Shown here in pieces: positions 1 through 11,645 of a stretch of DNA of 64,000 nt. Within the stretch, counting starts at the first letter, position 1; the number at the start of each line of letters is the position of its first letter. A model generated the notes under the pieces. The model was not told where the DNA came from and searched no databases. It saw only the letters and a program-made list of their open reading frames with translations. The DNA lies in NCBI GenBank assembly GCA_019914995.1, contig CM034140.1:1116001-1180000 (forward strand), in the 5' to 3' direction. Source of the stretch: Acanthochlamys bracteata. Its lineage: Eukaryota > Streptophyta > Magnoliopsida > Pandanales > Velloziaceae. The position numbers and the translations under genes are program-made.

Positions 1-7
1 GAAGTTG

Positions 8-3000
8 ATGGGATTCTTGAGCTCGAGATCTCAGGTAGGTGTGGACAAGTTCGGGAATCGCTACTTCACTCGATTCGAAGAGATCGATGGCGTCAGTCAG
101 TACTTCCCTTCTCTTACATTCATCATTGTATTCTATTTATTTGCTAAAAACTTTCTTGATGTGTTATTAGTGAGTAGTTTGGTGTCAGTTTCTTGGTTTG
201 TGGGAGTGCAGATAAACTGTTCGACGATTTACTCGTTCGAATTGCTAAGTACCTGAAAACGGAATAGCTTACTTGTTAGTTTTTATGGTCAGCCTCATTC
301 TCTCTGGAGATTAACAAACAATGATGCTATTGCAATTGGGTATCTGTGTATTATGTTGCTTAGAAATTTTATGGGTTCTTATGAACATGATACCATATAG
401 GCATGCTATAATGCATAGAACATTTTACACGTCGTAGCACATTCTGAATTATTCTAAAGGAACTGATTTCTTGCTTAATGGAATTTTACAACTGTGATAT
501 AAGATAACCTGTGACAAGTGATGAACATTGCTGGTGCAACACCCGTGGTTGCTGTTTATGTGACACCTTCGAACTAGATGTCTGCATGTGTAAAAAGCAC
601 TTTGTTAAGCTATGTAGAATGCTTATTGCTTCCTTTTCTTGCTAGCTGCTTTATGATGCTAAATTTCTGAGCTAGCCACTGTATAATCTTGTATAAGTGG
701 ATGAATGTTCTGTCAAATATATCAATGGATATGCGTATTCCATGCATCCATCCTTCATCTTTTCCAACAGTATGGAGGATGTTTTATCTATATGCATGAA
801 ATTTTACTTAGTTCTTTATTGTAATTGAAGTGAAGGAGAAAAGATGGGTGGTGTTCAAAGGTGACCAAGATCCCACCTCTGTTCCAGGTCAGTATCAATT
901 AGTTGCATATTTAGTTTCTGGTCTTTCTATTATACATTTATGATTCTAAACATTTATCTGGAAGTTTTACGTGCGGCATTGTTATTACTCAAAGATTCTT
1001 GCAATGTCATAACTTATTTATTGATCATAGTCGAATGGATATGCTGGTTGAATGGGCAGAGAAAAAAAGCTCCAACTCCTGAGGTGAGTGAACTGATCCA
1101 TTCTTTTAAATTTGAAAGGCCACCCCACCTAATAAACTATCTGGATGCTACAGGCACTTAACATGTGATTGGAGGATATTAGCTCTCAGATACAATCTGT
1201 TCTATATCCTCATTTGCGCTAGTGAATAGTACAAAAAGGAAAAGGAATGGAAAATTTTTAATTTGAAAGGCCATGCCACCTAATAAACTATCCGGATGCT
1301 ACAGGCGCTTAACATGTGATTGGAGGATATTAGCTCTCAGATACAATCTGGTTCTATATCCTCATTTGCGAAAAGTGAATAGTACAAAAAGGAAAAGGAA
1401 TGGAAAATTTTTAATTTGAAAGGCCATGCCACCTAATAAACTATCCGGATGCTACAGGCGCTTAACATGTGATTGGAGGATATTAGCTCTCAGATACAAT
1501 CTGGTTCTATATCCTCATTTGCGAAAAGTGAATAGTACAAAAAGGAAAAGGAATGGAAAATTTTATACTTGATTAATGTTGATAAATAAAACGAAATGGA
1601 AACATAAATATTTGAACTAGGATCTCTCGATGTTAAGCATTGAGACTCAGTTTTTCTATCTTGTAATCAGCAACAGTAGAGAGATTTCCTAGAAGCTGTT
1701 TGAATTGACTAGAGTCTGAATGGTTTTTCTGATTCATGAATGTTCTACTGATCAAATGATTCTGCTATGGCACCCATCTTAAAAGGATACCTTGTACTAG
1801 TGACTTAAGTGCTTACAAATTGCCGGAAAGAATGCAGGTTTCAGCACTGTTAATTTATTTTGGATTAAATTATCTATGGTGTCTAAATGTTGCCCCTATT
1901 TCCTGATTAGTATTTGATTTTGAATTCAGGAAATGCTTGAGCTGGAGGCAAGGCGTGAGCGTGTTAAACTAAATGTTGAAAGTATGCAACTGCTGATGAA
2001 TTATGTTTCTAGTGCTCCTCTTTTATCTGCACATATGCATGCTTTGCTTCATATGTAGGGATTGCGTATAACTACTCTAGCTTCTGTGATTCATTGTATT
2101 GGTTTGTGTGAAATTAGAAACCTATCAAAATTTAGGCGGTTCCTCAAACCTCTTTGGTTTTCAGTTGATGAATACTCACAATTGGAAGTGAAGGAAGAAC
2201 TGATGCACATAAGGATCATTCCTGGCACGCTAATGAAAATTGAATCATGTACTCCAATAAAAGAAAATTTTTCCAATAACAAATGTGCTAGTATTTGGTT
2301 GGTTCCCTAACTAGACAGAGCAATATGTCAAAAAGCTATTAAGTGGTTTCAGTCAGGCCTACCATCTTGTTTCTTCTCTCTTATGTTATTTTAGTGCTAC
2401 TTTAGAAATTCGTGGCAACGACATGTCAGATTATGACCACTTTGTAATCCTTATTGTTTATTGAATTTTGCTCTTTTCAAAAGTATTGAAGAAAGAAGAA
2501 GAGGAAAAGAAGTTGGTTGGGGGCATCCCAAAAGGCAAAAGCATCTGTAAGTTGATCCTCTCATTGGGTTCTTCATAAAATAACTTCAAAATTCTGGAAA
2601 ACTATCACCTTGGTTGTCATTGCTTAGTGCCCAAAGGTGATGTTAGTATGTTCATCATGTTCGTCCTCATTACATAACATGACAGACCCTTGGTTAGAAG
2701 TTATTCTCTTGTTAAAAATGAACTGAATTTCACTGTACCAGAATTTTCTAGCGTGCAAGCTTACCTCGTAGAATTAGGCTTTGGTTGAACCAGCTCATTC
2801 ACAACCTATAAATATTATGACCATGTAATGTTTGATTGAAGTATGAGTTATGTTACTTGTTTTTGTGGTTGTACTTACAATGAGGTGCATGGCAATATCA
2901 AATTCTAAAGCAACTATCTGCAGGGTACAACAACAAACTAAGCCTTTATCCCAGTGAGGCGTCTACATGAATCCATATTTTCCATTCAGTTCAGTTACTA

Positions 3001-4836
3001 GATTTAATGGAAGATCTATTTCCTCCAAATCCTTCACCGCCGCCTTAAGCCATGTTAACTTTGGCCTACCCTTGCTCTCCTAATGTGTTCTATTGGAATT
3101 GCATCACTCTTGTAAAAACCTACAGGCGTACTGGATACATATACAGAAAATTAGCATCTCTAGATGCAAATATAATAGTTGTTTTTCATAGTGACTGAAG
3201 GCATACTGGTCTACTGACTGAAGGTATATGCTTAATTCTAGATAAAGGCAAATCTCCAGACCTTGGAAGTTTCATCCGGCAATTTCCAGGAGCTTCTATT
3301 GAAGATACGGCTGGTAAGCTTACCTTCCTAACGACTTCCCTTGATGTGGTTTTAAATAACTTTTTACTTAGCTACCTCTTTATTTGTCTATTTTACGCAC
3401 CTTATTCCCGTAGGCTCTGAACACAGGTGGTAGTGAACAAGAAAGTTATATTGGTTTCATAGGCAACATCGCTTAATGCTGGATGCATATGTTTTGATGC
3501 ATATGTAGATGAAGAATAACAAGACACCTCATGATCTTTCTATAATATGACTTAATGCATACCATAACATGGATCATTGTTGCATTGGTAGTATATTGTG
3601 GTAATTGTCAAAGTGTTATCTGACGGTTGAAATTTATATTGATATGGTAGCTTAAGTAGCTACCTACTCACCTAATGGAGAATGCTAAAAATTCTTTTAT
3701 TCTTATTGACCTTATGCGGATATCTGTTTCATAAAGTATTAGGTTACTGAAAATTGTCGAGAATTCTACAACAAGATACCTCATGATCTTTCTATAATAT
3801 TGTTTAATGCATACCATAACATGGATCATTGTTGCATTGATAGTATATTGTGGTAATTGTCAAAGTGCTACTGACGTTTGAAATTTATATTGATATGGTA
3901 GCTTAAGTAGCTACCTACTCACCTAATGGAGAATGCCAAAAATTCTTTTATTCCTATTGACCTTATGTGGATAATCTGCTTCATAAAGTATTAGATTACT
4001 GAAAATTGTTGAGAATTCTGCAATTTTTTACCTGACAAGGAATTAAGGACTTATACACAGAAACTAACTTGTGATGTCTAAACTTTCAAGGTAAATTGGT
4101 TGGGGATAAGAAGAAAGATGATGTCGACTTAGACCAGAGGTAATTCATTATTAGTTACCTTTTTTTTCATCCAAAAGTTTCCATTTCCTTAAATCCGGGT
4201 TTGTACCATTCTAGTAAGTTGTGTTTTTGAGGTGGCTTAAATGTTACACTAGTCAGGTCTATTATGTCCAGTTTTAAGGTTTATAGAGGCAACCAAAGAA
4301 AACTAATGGCTGAAGGGGGAATGTAGTCTCACTAGTTCTTCAGCTCTGTGCTTCACAATCAGCATAATGAGTAATAACCTCATGATCCTTAATTTTATAT
4401 AGAATCAGGCTAATTTGCTTAGACTTCAGAGAAAATAAAAGTTTACTAGGCTAGAAGGAATATCTGTATCCACTTCAGATTGTAAGTCTGTAATCTAGCA
4501 CACATAGATGCACACTCCTCCAATCCTTAAAATCTATGCATACCCTTAAAGTAATTCAGGGCCCAAAAATTAAATTTCTTAGAGTTTTCTTACTCGAATA
4601 AGCAATATGAGTACCAATCTTTTGAGTTAGATATACTTCTGCATCTCTTTTGTGTGCCAATTAAAACCACAGAAAGAGCCATAATATCACAACTTCAAAG
4701 TAATGGTTACAAATAATGGTTGACTAAGCTTATAACACTTCATCTGCTTTCTTGTTAAAATTCCATTTTCAGGTCATCAGAACCGACAGGATCTGGCGAA
4801 TCTTTCAAACCAGGCAGTTGGCAACCACCAACATGA
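8..4836 (+). CDS. NDUFAF2: Complex I assembly factor, NDUFAF2/mimitin (B17.2-like) family
   Basis: Eight coding exons join in frame: 8-95, 831-887, 1031-1083, 1930-1981, 2484-2546, 3242-3313, 4091-4139 and 4773-4836. They give 165 aa ending in TGA. All introns are GT-AG. The frame runs through VGVDKFGNRYFTR (about residues 10-22), then KEKRWVVFKGDQDPTSVP, then EWICWLNGQRKKAPTPEE. That is the conserved core of the NDUFA12/NDUFAF2 family. The long charged, Gly/Lys-rich C-terminus (EEEEKKLVGGIPKGKS, then DKKKDDVDLDQR) fits the assembly-factor branch rather than the core NDUFA12 subunit. In the family, NDUFAF2 binds late complex I intermediates in mitochondria and is replaced by NDUFA12. The first exon lies 8 bases from the window edge, so the promoter and 5' UTR are outside. 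The exon 1 donor at 96 was chosen over the GT at 92 because only it keeps the frame (GVMKEKRW). Introns 3 and 6 carry tandem repeats. Confidence 0.9.
1111..1563. repeat. Three tandem copies of a ~152 bp unit in an NDUFAF2 intron
   Basis: Units begin at about 1111, 1262 and 1415, each with TTTGAAAGGCCA followed by a CCACCTAATAAACTAT motif. The second and third copies are almost identical. The first differs at several bases. The array sits just after the exon 3 donor (1084). Confidence 0.9.
3519..4022. repeat. Two tandem copies of a ~252 bp unit in an NDUFAF2 intron
   Basis: Copy 1 starts at about 3519 and copy 2 at 3771, both with ACAAGAnACCTCATGATC. Both continue through a shared GCATACCATAACATGGATC and GCTTAAGTAGCTACC. 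The copies differ by scattered substitutions and a few small indels. This is a simple local duplication inside the intron before exon 7. Confidence 0.9.
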
Positions 4837-5750
4837 GGATCAGAAGTGTCGTGGTGCTTTCATTAAATTTTGACGTATTCTTGTCTCTGCAACTCAGTGT
4901 CCTAATGATTTTGATGTTAGAAGTAGGGAGGGTGCTGTTTGTGATTGCTATCTATGTCGATCTATGTCTCTCTGTTGCATCCAGCTTGGTTTAAGCCCGA
5001 GATAAAGAAGTCCTTACGTAGGAGAAACCAACATTATAGAGGTCATCAAGACTAAGCTGGCATATTTAAGATATGTTGAGATGATGATGCCACATTTGCT
5101 AATGCTGGGCATGTTTGTCTTCAACAACACGTAGGAAAAATAATTCGTTTCTGCTCGTGTGGATGTATTTTACCGGGATCCTGAAATATTGGAGAATGTA
5201 GTGGATGTAGTGGAACATCATTAAACCTTTTAGTATCGTTTTCAAAATAGCGCCAAAAGAAAAAGAAGGCTACACCCTGAGCAGGGGGATATTGGTGGAA
5301 GTTAATTTCACGCGGCATTTTTTGGTTGTTTCCCTCTCCTTAAATGCTTGTACAGACTACAGAAGTGAAAATATAGCCGACTGGAACTACTGCAACGGCA
5401 CGGATTCGCCTAGTCAACAGACCATGGACTGCTGTTCACTTTAACTCAACACAAGCACGGTAAATCAACTACAACATCGGTTTGAGAATGCATTAACTAG
5501 AACTTAGCAAAATATTCTGCAACAGAACACAAAACAATTGCAAAAAACCAACAAAAGTCGTATTGAAATTAGGAAACAATTAGGAAACAGTAGTTGCAGC
5601 ACAACATAACCCCATGAACTTATGGCAGACGTGCCACATATAGCAGTCAGGAAAGGTCTAAACCTTCACATACACCTAACAGCACTAAGACAGCACTCAG
5701 CTGGAGCTGCTGTGACATGCACACGCATAAAGGCACACCCAAATTTTCGT
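4837..5750. other. Convergent 3' ends of the NDUFAF2 and eIF1 genes
   Basis: This 0.9 kb between the two stop codons should hold both 3' UTRs, from the plus-strand gene on the left and the minus-strand gene on the right. Short ORFs here (for example 5121-5318 on the minus strand) have no recognisable protein character. No other gene is seen. Confidence 0.6.
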
Positions 5751-6944
5751 TCAGAAACCGTGGATCTTGATGTTCTCTTTCTTAGCTATTCTGGTCTGTA
5801 ACATATGAAAACAGTAGAGCAGCCAATTAGCATAATCAACATCAGCAATTTTACCTTGCACACTATTCTGACAATCAATTACCTGAACTAAAAATGTAGA
5901 GACATTCTTCCTCTGATCACCTTGGAGTTGAATAACCTACCAATCAGCATTATCAACAACTGTAATTACATGTAACAGAAAATTTGAAGCGACAAAAACA
6001 CCAATGCAAATTATGGTAGTACCTGACCAAGCTCGGGATCCTGGACAACAGTACCATTGCAGCAAAATTCCTTCTTAAGATCTTTCAGAATTTTAGTATA
6101 GCTGAACTTTCTCTTCAATCCTTGCACAGTTGTCAGGCTCTTTCTCCCATTCCTCTGTTGTACGCGGATATGCACATAATCTTTTGCTCCAGCACCAGAC
6201 TCATCAACATTCGCTTCCGCAAAGGGATCTGTTATAAAACAAGACAGAATATCCATCAACAACATACTACGAACACGAACCCCCTTCTCTAGTAAAGGCA
6301 ACAGCAATGTGGCAGCAGCCTTCATGAAAAGAAAGTCTATCCCATATTTCATAGGCATTTTACAAAAGGTGCTAATGCATAAACTTGAGCATTCAGTTAT
6401 AACCAATCACCACAGAGGCGGTTTAATAAGATTACTGAAATATCCTTCAGTGCAACCAGGAAAGTAGACCTACTTTCCACTTAGTCCTGAAATCATGAAA
6501 AAAAAAAAATCTTTGACTAGACTTTAGAACATACTGATTCCTTGCCCTCACAATCTTGGTTATGACTTGGAAAGAAGCACCAGTCCTTATAAACATCAAT
6601 GAAACCAACTAAGATACTATGCCAACAATGCAAGACTAAGACTGGCCCTAGCTGTCTTTAAGATCTGTCTTCCCAAACTCAAAACTATACTGCCTCAAAG
6701 ACGCATTACCCAAGTTCACTATCCAGCTAGCTACAGTACAAAGGATGAGCCAATTCCAATCAACTAGCTAATGAAGTTCTCACAAACACAAGAATCAAAT
6801 GATGAGATGTGCAGATTGCAGTGGAATAGGATATTCCTTCAAAAAACCTCCATTTCCCATCTTTATCTTCTATACTGACTTCCAGGAAAGTAAGAGTCTG
6901 AACTTACCAAAAACACTTAGAATATGAACATCGACTTCAGACAT
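5751..6944 (-). CDS. SUI1: Translation initiation factor eIF1 (SUI1 family)
   Basis: Four coding exons on the minus strand, 6944-6908, 6228-6023, 5936-5883 and 5795-5751, give 113 aa, the usual length for plant SUI1. The protein reads MSEVDVHILSVFDPFAEAN, then HIRVQQRNGRKSLTTVQGL, KILKDLKKEFCCNGTVVQD, PELGQVIQLQGDQRKNV and KKENIKIHGF. These are the hallmark SUI1-domain stretches. eIF1 binds the 40S subunit near the P site and enforces accurate start-codon choice in the cytosol. The N-terminal VHILSV and the QTRIA before the last KK differ from the plant sequence I expect (QIPTA; QAGIV). It is therefore a slightly divergent paralogue, but the frame is intact. A 5' UTR intron (donor at 7454, acceptor at 7011) precedes the start codon. 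It is divergent with the RNI-like gene at 8080. Confidence 0.95.
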
Positions 6945-7010
6945 GAAACTTGGTTGAGAAAGCCGCACGTAACAGAAGAAGGCCCCTTGTCTACAAGGAT
7001 GTGCTCAACC

Positions 7011-7454
7011 CTGCAAAGAACAACATGTATCACAATAAGCATCATCTTGCTTTCAGCTTCCAACAATGAACAAATTCCAATAAACGAATCATAAATTGCG
7101 ACATGCATATTTGCAGAATGAAGTTATTTTAAATACAGTAAAGTCATAAATGAGGATCAAATGGCAACAGCACTTCCAGAACTTCATCTATACAATATAA
7201 CCAAAACAAACACCTGGTCGTCCAACAACAATATTAACAACTCGCAATTATTGTATAAGAACATATACATGCATGTTCAAGCATTTCAAGTCGCAATTAA
7301 AACTATAAAATAGCTCATCCAACACCTGATTACCAAATTTCTTAATCAAAATTCAATCAAAAAGACAGATGGAAATCCAGCCCTTACATCTATTAGATGA
7401 AAGAAAAAGGAACTACGAAATTCTAAGAGAGAGATGGATCGATCGGTCAATTAC
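7011..7454 (-). other. Intron in the 5' UTR of the eIF1 gene
   Basis: On the minus strand, TCGGAG|GTAATTGACC at 7455/7454 is a donor and TTCTTTGCAG|GG ending at 7011 is an acceptor. Leader introns of this kind are common in plant housekeeping translation genes. This is inferred from splice consensus only. Confidence 0.6.
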
Positions 7455-7562
7455 CTCCGACTGCAAGCGCGATTCGCCTAACTAATTTGTTATATGAAGA
7501 GATCGGGAGAGATAAGAACGAAAGAAGAAGATAACAAACGAACTCTACCTTATCCCCTCTCG

Positions 7563-7565
<3 letters not shown>

Positions 7566-7593
<28 letters not shown>
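7566..7593. repeat. CT/GA microsatellite in the eIF1 leader
   Basis: About fourteen CT dinucleotides on the plus strand read as GA repeats in the minus-strand 5' leader of eIF1, between the predicted TATA box and the leader intron. GA/CT tracts are common in plant core promoters and leaders. Confidence 0.9.
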
Positions 7594-7596
<3 letters not shown>

Positions 7597-7652
7597 AATC
7601 ACGGATAACTAATCACCGGAGAAAGAGAAGAAAACCATTTGATCCACAGCCA

Positions 7653-7661
7653 TTATTTATA
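7653..7661 (-). promoter_or_regulatory. Predicted TATA box of the eIF1 gene
   Basis: The minus strand reads TATAAATAA here, flanked by GC-richer sequence. It lies roughly 30 bases upstream of where the leader, including the GA tract, would begin. Position and motif both fit a TATA box. The transcription start itself is not visible. Confidence 0.5.
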
Positions 7662-8079
7662 GTCCCCGTCTCACTTCTTCTAAATATTGCAAATCGGACT
7701 ATTAGTATTAATATTTCAATTAGAGACCAGCATTCCTCATGTTGGTCACGATATAGTACTGTTTATATCGAGAAGTTACAAGCTGATTACTTCTGCTATT
7801 TGACATTATTAGGTTCTTTATTGAAAATACGTTTGTTATCGACTGGTCGGCAATAGTCCGGCTTTAGGTAACTTAACCGCCTTATTTAGCCACCATAGAG
7901 ATTTTCATCTGACCGTAGATTATAAATTTAACGGTTGCCTTAATTTCACGTAAAATTTTTGTTTAGTTTCTTTCTAATTGGTAATTTGTTAATTTTCTTC
8001 TCCTTCCGTCGCTCGAGTTTTTTGTCCGGGATAATTTTTTCATTCGCGATTTCTTCAGTAGTAGTGCTTTTTGATCTTA
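7662..8079. promoter_or_regulatory. Short divergent promoter between eIF1 (-) and RNI-like gene (+)
   Basis: About 420 bases separate the eIF1 TATA-like motif from the start codon of the plus-strand gene. The two genes are transcribed away from each other, so this stretch must carry regulatory DNA for both. It also holds the 5' leader of the RNI-like gene. No other coding signal is seen. Confidence 0.55.
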
Positions 8080-10841
8080 ATGGAAAAGTGGGAATCAGGA
8101 AAATCGGCATCAACTGAATTTATTTCAACCTTCGAAGATTTACATCTCAATCGAAATAGGGATCAAACACCAAATAAAACAAGTCAATATTCGTTCCCTG
8201 CTTATTCTCTCGGTGAGTAATCTGTCTAAGCATAGAAACGTCTCTAGTTTTAGTTCATATGGTTCGTTCTAGTTGAAGGTTGAACAACTCTGTTGATTCC
8301 AGTTCTTACAAGAAATAAAGCTAGCCTCTTTGTACAATAAAATGAAATCAGTATTCTGATTATTCGATGAGTTCACATGTGAAGGGAATTGTTTGATGAA
8401 ATAAACACCTTTGCCATCCAGGCCTGTTATAGTGGTGAACTGGAGTCGATGTCGACCTTGCAATTCGAAGGTAGAGATATGGATTAAAACAGCTATGCCT
8501 CATTGTATCTATTAAGATTTAAGCATTCGCTTCTCTTAATTTGTTTCTTGGAGTTTCGAGTTCCTCTAAGTTGTTTATAAGTTATAACGCTATGCTTTTA
8601 ATTAGTACCTTGTTTGCTAATTACCACGAGTCTTGCTTGATTTGAAGAGTGCGGCTTTCTGTAGTGGTCTGAGATATGTGTGCTTAACTTTGTATTGCAT
8701 CAAAGATGTTGTACGCCTGCTGATTCTACATTTTTCAGGTGTACCTCTGAAAAAACATAAGCCTCAGAGATTGGTAAGCTTATGTCTTGGAGTCATCGGC
8801 CAACATCTTGAAGATATTATTACAGATTTAGCAGAGATTGCAGTGGGGTTTCCACCTGATATTAAGGTACTGCACTAAGTTTGACTTTTATAGACATCAG
8901 TGTACTTTTCATATTTTTTTTCCTTCTAAAATATTTCTGCTGTTATGGTCTATGACCACAACCTTACTCTTGGCCAGCTAAAGGTTTTCAGTATTTTCGT
9001 ATGGGGCCACTACTGATTTGAGTTTTATTATTTGCATGAAGATGAAAGTTATATTTATGTATACTGGACATGCATCTGGAACACAATGCATTGGAAGATT
9101 GCAATGCGCTCGTGCTACATAACTAATGGTTGCTTTGGTAATGTCTGCAGTTAACTATGTTGGCTATGGCAAGGAGAAGGAAATTGCTAGATGATAAAGT
9201 TCTTATTTCACTGGCTGATAATTCGTGGGAGCTCCTTGATATATCTGGATCTGATGTAACTGATCTTGGCTTATCAGAAGCTGCGAAATTGTGTACTCAT
9301 TTGAAGGCAGTTGATATAAGGTATTATGATGATTAACTTGCTCGACTGTGATTATCATTAAGGTCTACAAGCAGGCCGCATGATGGAAATGATATTAGCC
9401 TATTGATTTAATTGTTGTTTGAGCTTTGAAATAGATGAAATCTTTTTGTAAACTTTTCCTTGTGCAACTTCCAGTGAAGACTTTGTTGACTTATCATCTG
9501 TTTCTTCCTGTATAGTCACTGCCATAAGGTTACAACAACAGGAGTCTCAGATGTTCTATGTCATTGCCGTTCTTTGGAAGTTTTGAGATGTGGGTAAGAT
9601 TACTTTCCACTTTCATGTTTAGATTACAAACCTGCTTTTGATATTTGAAGATTCTGTTGCACATAGCAAATTTTTTACGAGTTTTGTCATAGCTTTTGAT
9701 TTCGTTTTTGAAGTTCATAAGAGATTGTCCTTGGTAACCCTGTTGGGGTGATGCATGCCAGTGTGATGTTTGGAGTTTCTATGGCATTCTGCTGAATGAT
9801 TGATATATCATGATTCTTAGTCTTAAATGTGTTAATGGGTTGCTCTGTTCTTAGCTTTTAGTTTATAGTCTTGAGATGAGATAATGAATTATCACCTTAG
9901 CTACGTAAGAAAGAGTCATCTAGGATCCTAGAACTGGTTGGAGGAATCTTGTTAGTCATAAGATCACTCAAACTGTAAAGCAAGCACAGTCTGAAATTGT
10001 GGTTCTAGGCACTTACTTTTGCAGATTATGGGTTGAATCGTTGAACCAATGGGATGATGCCTTAAACGTTTACAAGCTTTTATTTTGACTAGAAATCATA
10101 TATATAACAGGATATGAAAATGCGGTGATTGCAGAGGGTGCCCCAGAAGTAATTCTACTGCAAGGAGATGTATAAATCTCTTTACTCCCACATTGGATAA
10201 TTTGGAAGAAGAATCATGGGAGGAGCTGGACTCGCTGGACATAGGCAATACTGCATCATCGTTGCGGTGGCTTGTTTGGGTTAGTAATATTTCCATTATC
10301 TTTTAGATCAATAATTTTATGTATTAATGATTCATTGCATGTGATGGTCCTTTTCATGATGCGTCCACTGGGTTTTACCCAAATCATACTGCTCATCTGC
10401 CATGCAATGCTTCTCTTGCAGCTAGATATTGATGAGGATTCCAAGATGAGCTTGGCAGAAGAATGCCCAAGAATTATAGTGAATCCACAACCTTCATCTA
10501 TTGGCCTTCGTGGGGTGAAGGTGCCAAGAGAAGCCTTGGCCAATTCTGTGCTGGACCAATCACTAGTCAAAGATATTGATCCCAAGACTTGGGCATTTTC
10601 TGGTACCTTTCAGAAGTCACCCATCCTAGTACCCACGGTCCAGGGTGTTCCAGAGCTACACATGGCCGAGAAATTCAGGCTTGCATTTGTTGAGAGGGAC
10701 GCCCGGTTAGCCCCAAAAAGAGCAAAAAATGCAAGGCAAAACAAGAGACGTGCAGAGAGGGAATGGATGATGAGTAGCAACGAGGCAAAGTCAATAGCCA
10801 TCGCATCTCAAGCAGGCAGGTACTTGCATAATAAGAGATAG
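8080..10841 (+). CDS. RNI-like leucine-rich-repeat protein with basic C-terminus
   Basis: Six exons (8080-8212, 8739-8866, 9151-9320, 9516-9593, 10135-10279, 10422-10841) give 357 aa ending in TAG. The middle has leucine-rich-repeat patterns of the cysteine-containing RNI/F-box-LRR type: LLDISGSDVTDLGLS, LKAVDIRSHCHKVTTTGVSD and SLEVLRCGGC (about residues 115-180), then LDSLDIGNTASSLRWLVW. These resemble AMN1/F-box-LRR repeats. I see no convincing F-box before them; exon 2 (VSLCLGVIGQHLEDIITDLA) forms a helical lead-in. The last exon carries a GLRGVKVPREALANSVLDQS block and ends in a strongly basic stretch (PKRAKNARQNKRRAERE, about residues 320-336) that looks like a nuclear localisation or RNA-contact segment. 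Plant genomes annotate such proteins as RNI-like superfamily. The precise function is unknown to me. Confidence 0.85.
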
Positions 10842-11645
10842 CAGTTTGTTGTCGCCTATTATACTGTTTTTTGGTTCATGCAAAGAGAGGAATCTATCTC
10901 AAGGATGCTGATTGTCTTTTGGTGTTCGACGAGTTTGTGCATATATCATATAATGAACAGGAACAAAAGATAGGTAGGTTTGTTTTCCAATTTCTAGTCT
11001 CTTCGTATCGTTATGCCCACTTTGTGAAGCTCCTGCCTCCGTCATATTGGATTCTCGAGCATCTACCTTCCCGTGGAATGTCTTGTACAGGGCGGTGAAA
11101 TCATGGCTGTATTTTTCTTTCAGATGTCTTTCTAAGAGTGCACATATATTTTATGTACGCTTTCTCAAAGCCCCATTTCATAATGTTGTGGTGAGAGATT
11201 ATTTCGCAATGGATTTTCTTGAGAGATATACGCATTAGTGTGAAGGAACAACATGGCTCTTATGCATGCCAATCTAGCGTCACAAGTGCACGTAGCGTAA
11301 GAGATTTAACACTTGAAAGCTGGTAGAGATACGAACGGCCACTGGACATCAATCGACGAGAGAACATGCTGGAAAAAGAAGCCTTATTCTTGCATTAAAA
11401 TCAGTTTTCAGTTGTCAATTGGAATTTATTTGGTACGCCACTTTAACATCAAACACGCAACCCTCACGCATCTTACAAAATGCAGAAGAAAAGGAAGTCC
11501 AAGAAACTTGTAAAATTTACATAACTCCTTCAAATATGCTGAAGATGACTCTAGTTCATAGTGTTATTTCCACCAAAACAAACCTAAGAGATCTGTGTTT
11601 ATTAGAGAGTGCCGACGTTGAACCTCATAGAAGCACGTTGGATAA
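10842..11645. other. Convergent 3' ends of RNI-like gene and aconitase
   Basis: This 0.8 kb between the TAG of the plus gene and the TAA of the minus gene presumably holds both 3' UTRs. Short ORFs here (10871-11098, 11313-11513, 11419-11649) read as low-complexity chance frames. No gene is recognised. Confidence 0.6.

Noticed and set aside
7494-7856. 120-codon plus-strand frame with a Ser-Leu run
   Set aside because: The Ser-Leu run comes from the CT microsatellite in the eIF1 leader. No protein similarity was recognised.
10256-10585. 109-codon minus-strand frame
   Set aside because: It is antisense to the last exon of the RNI-like gene, and the plus strand gives a coherent spliced protein.
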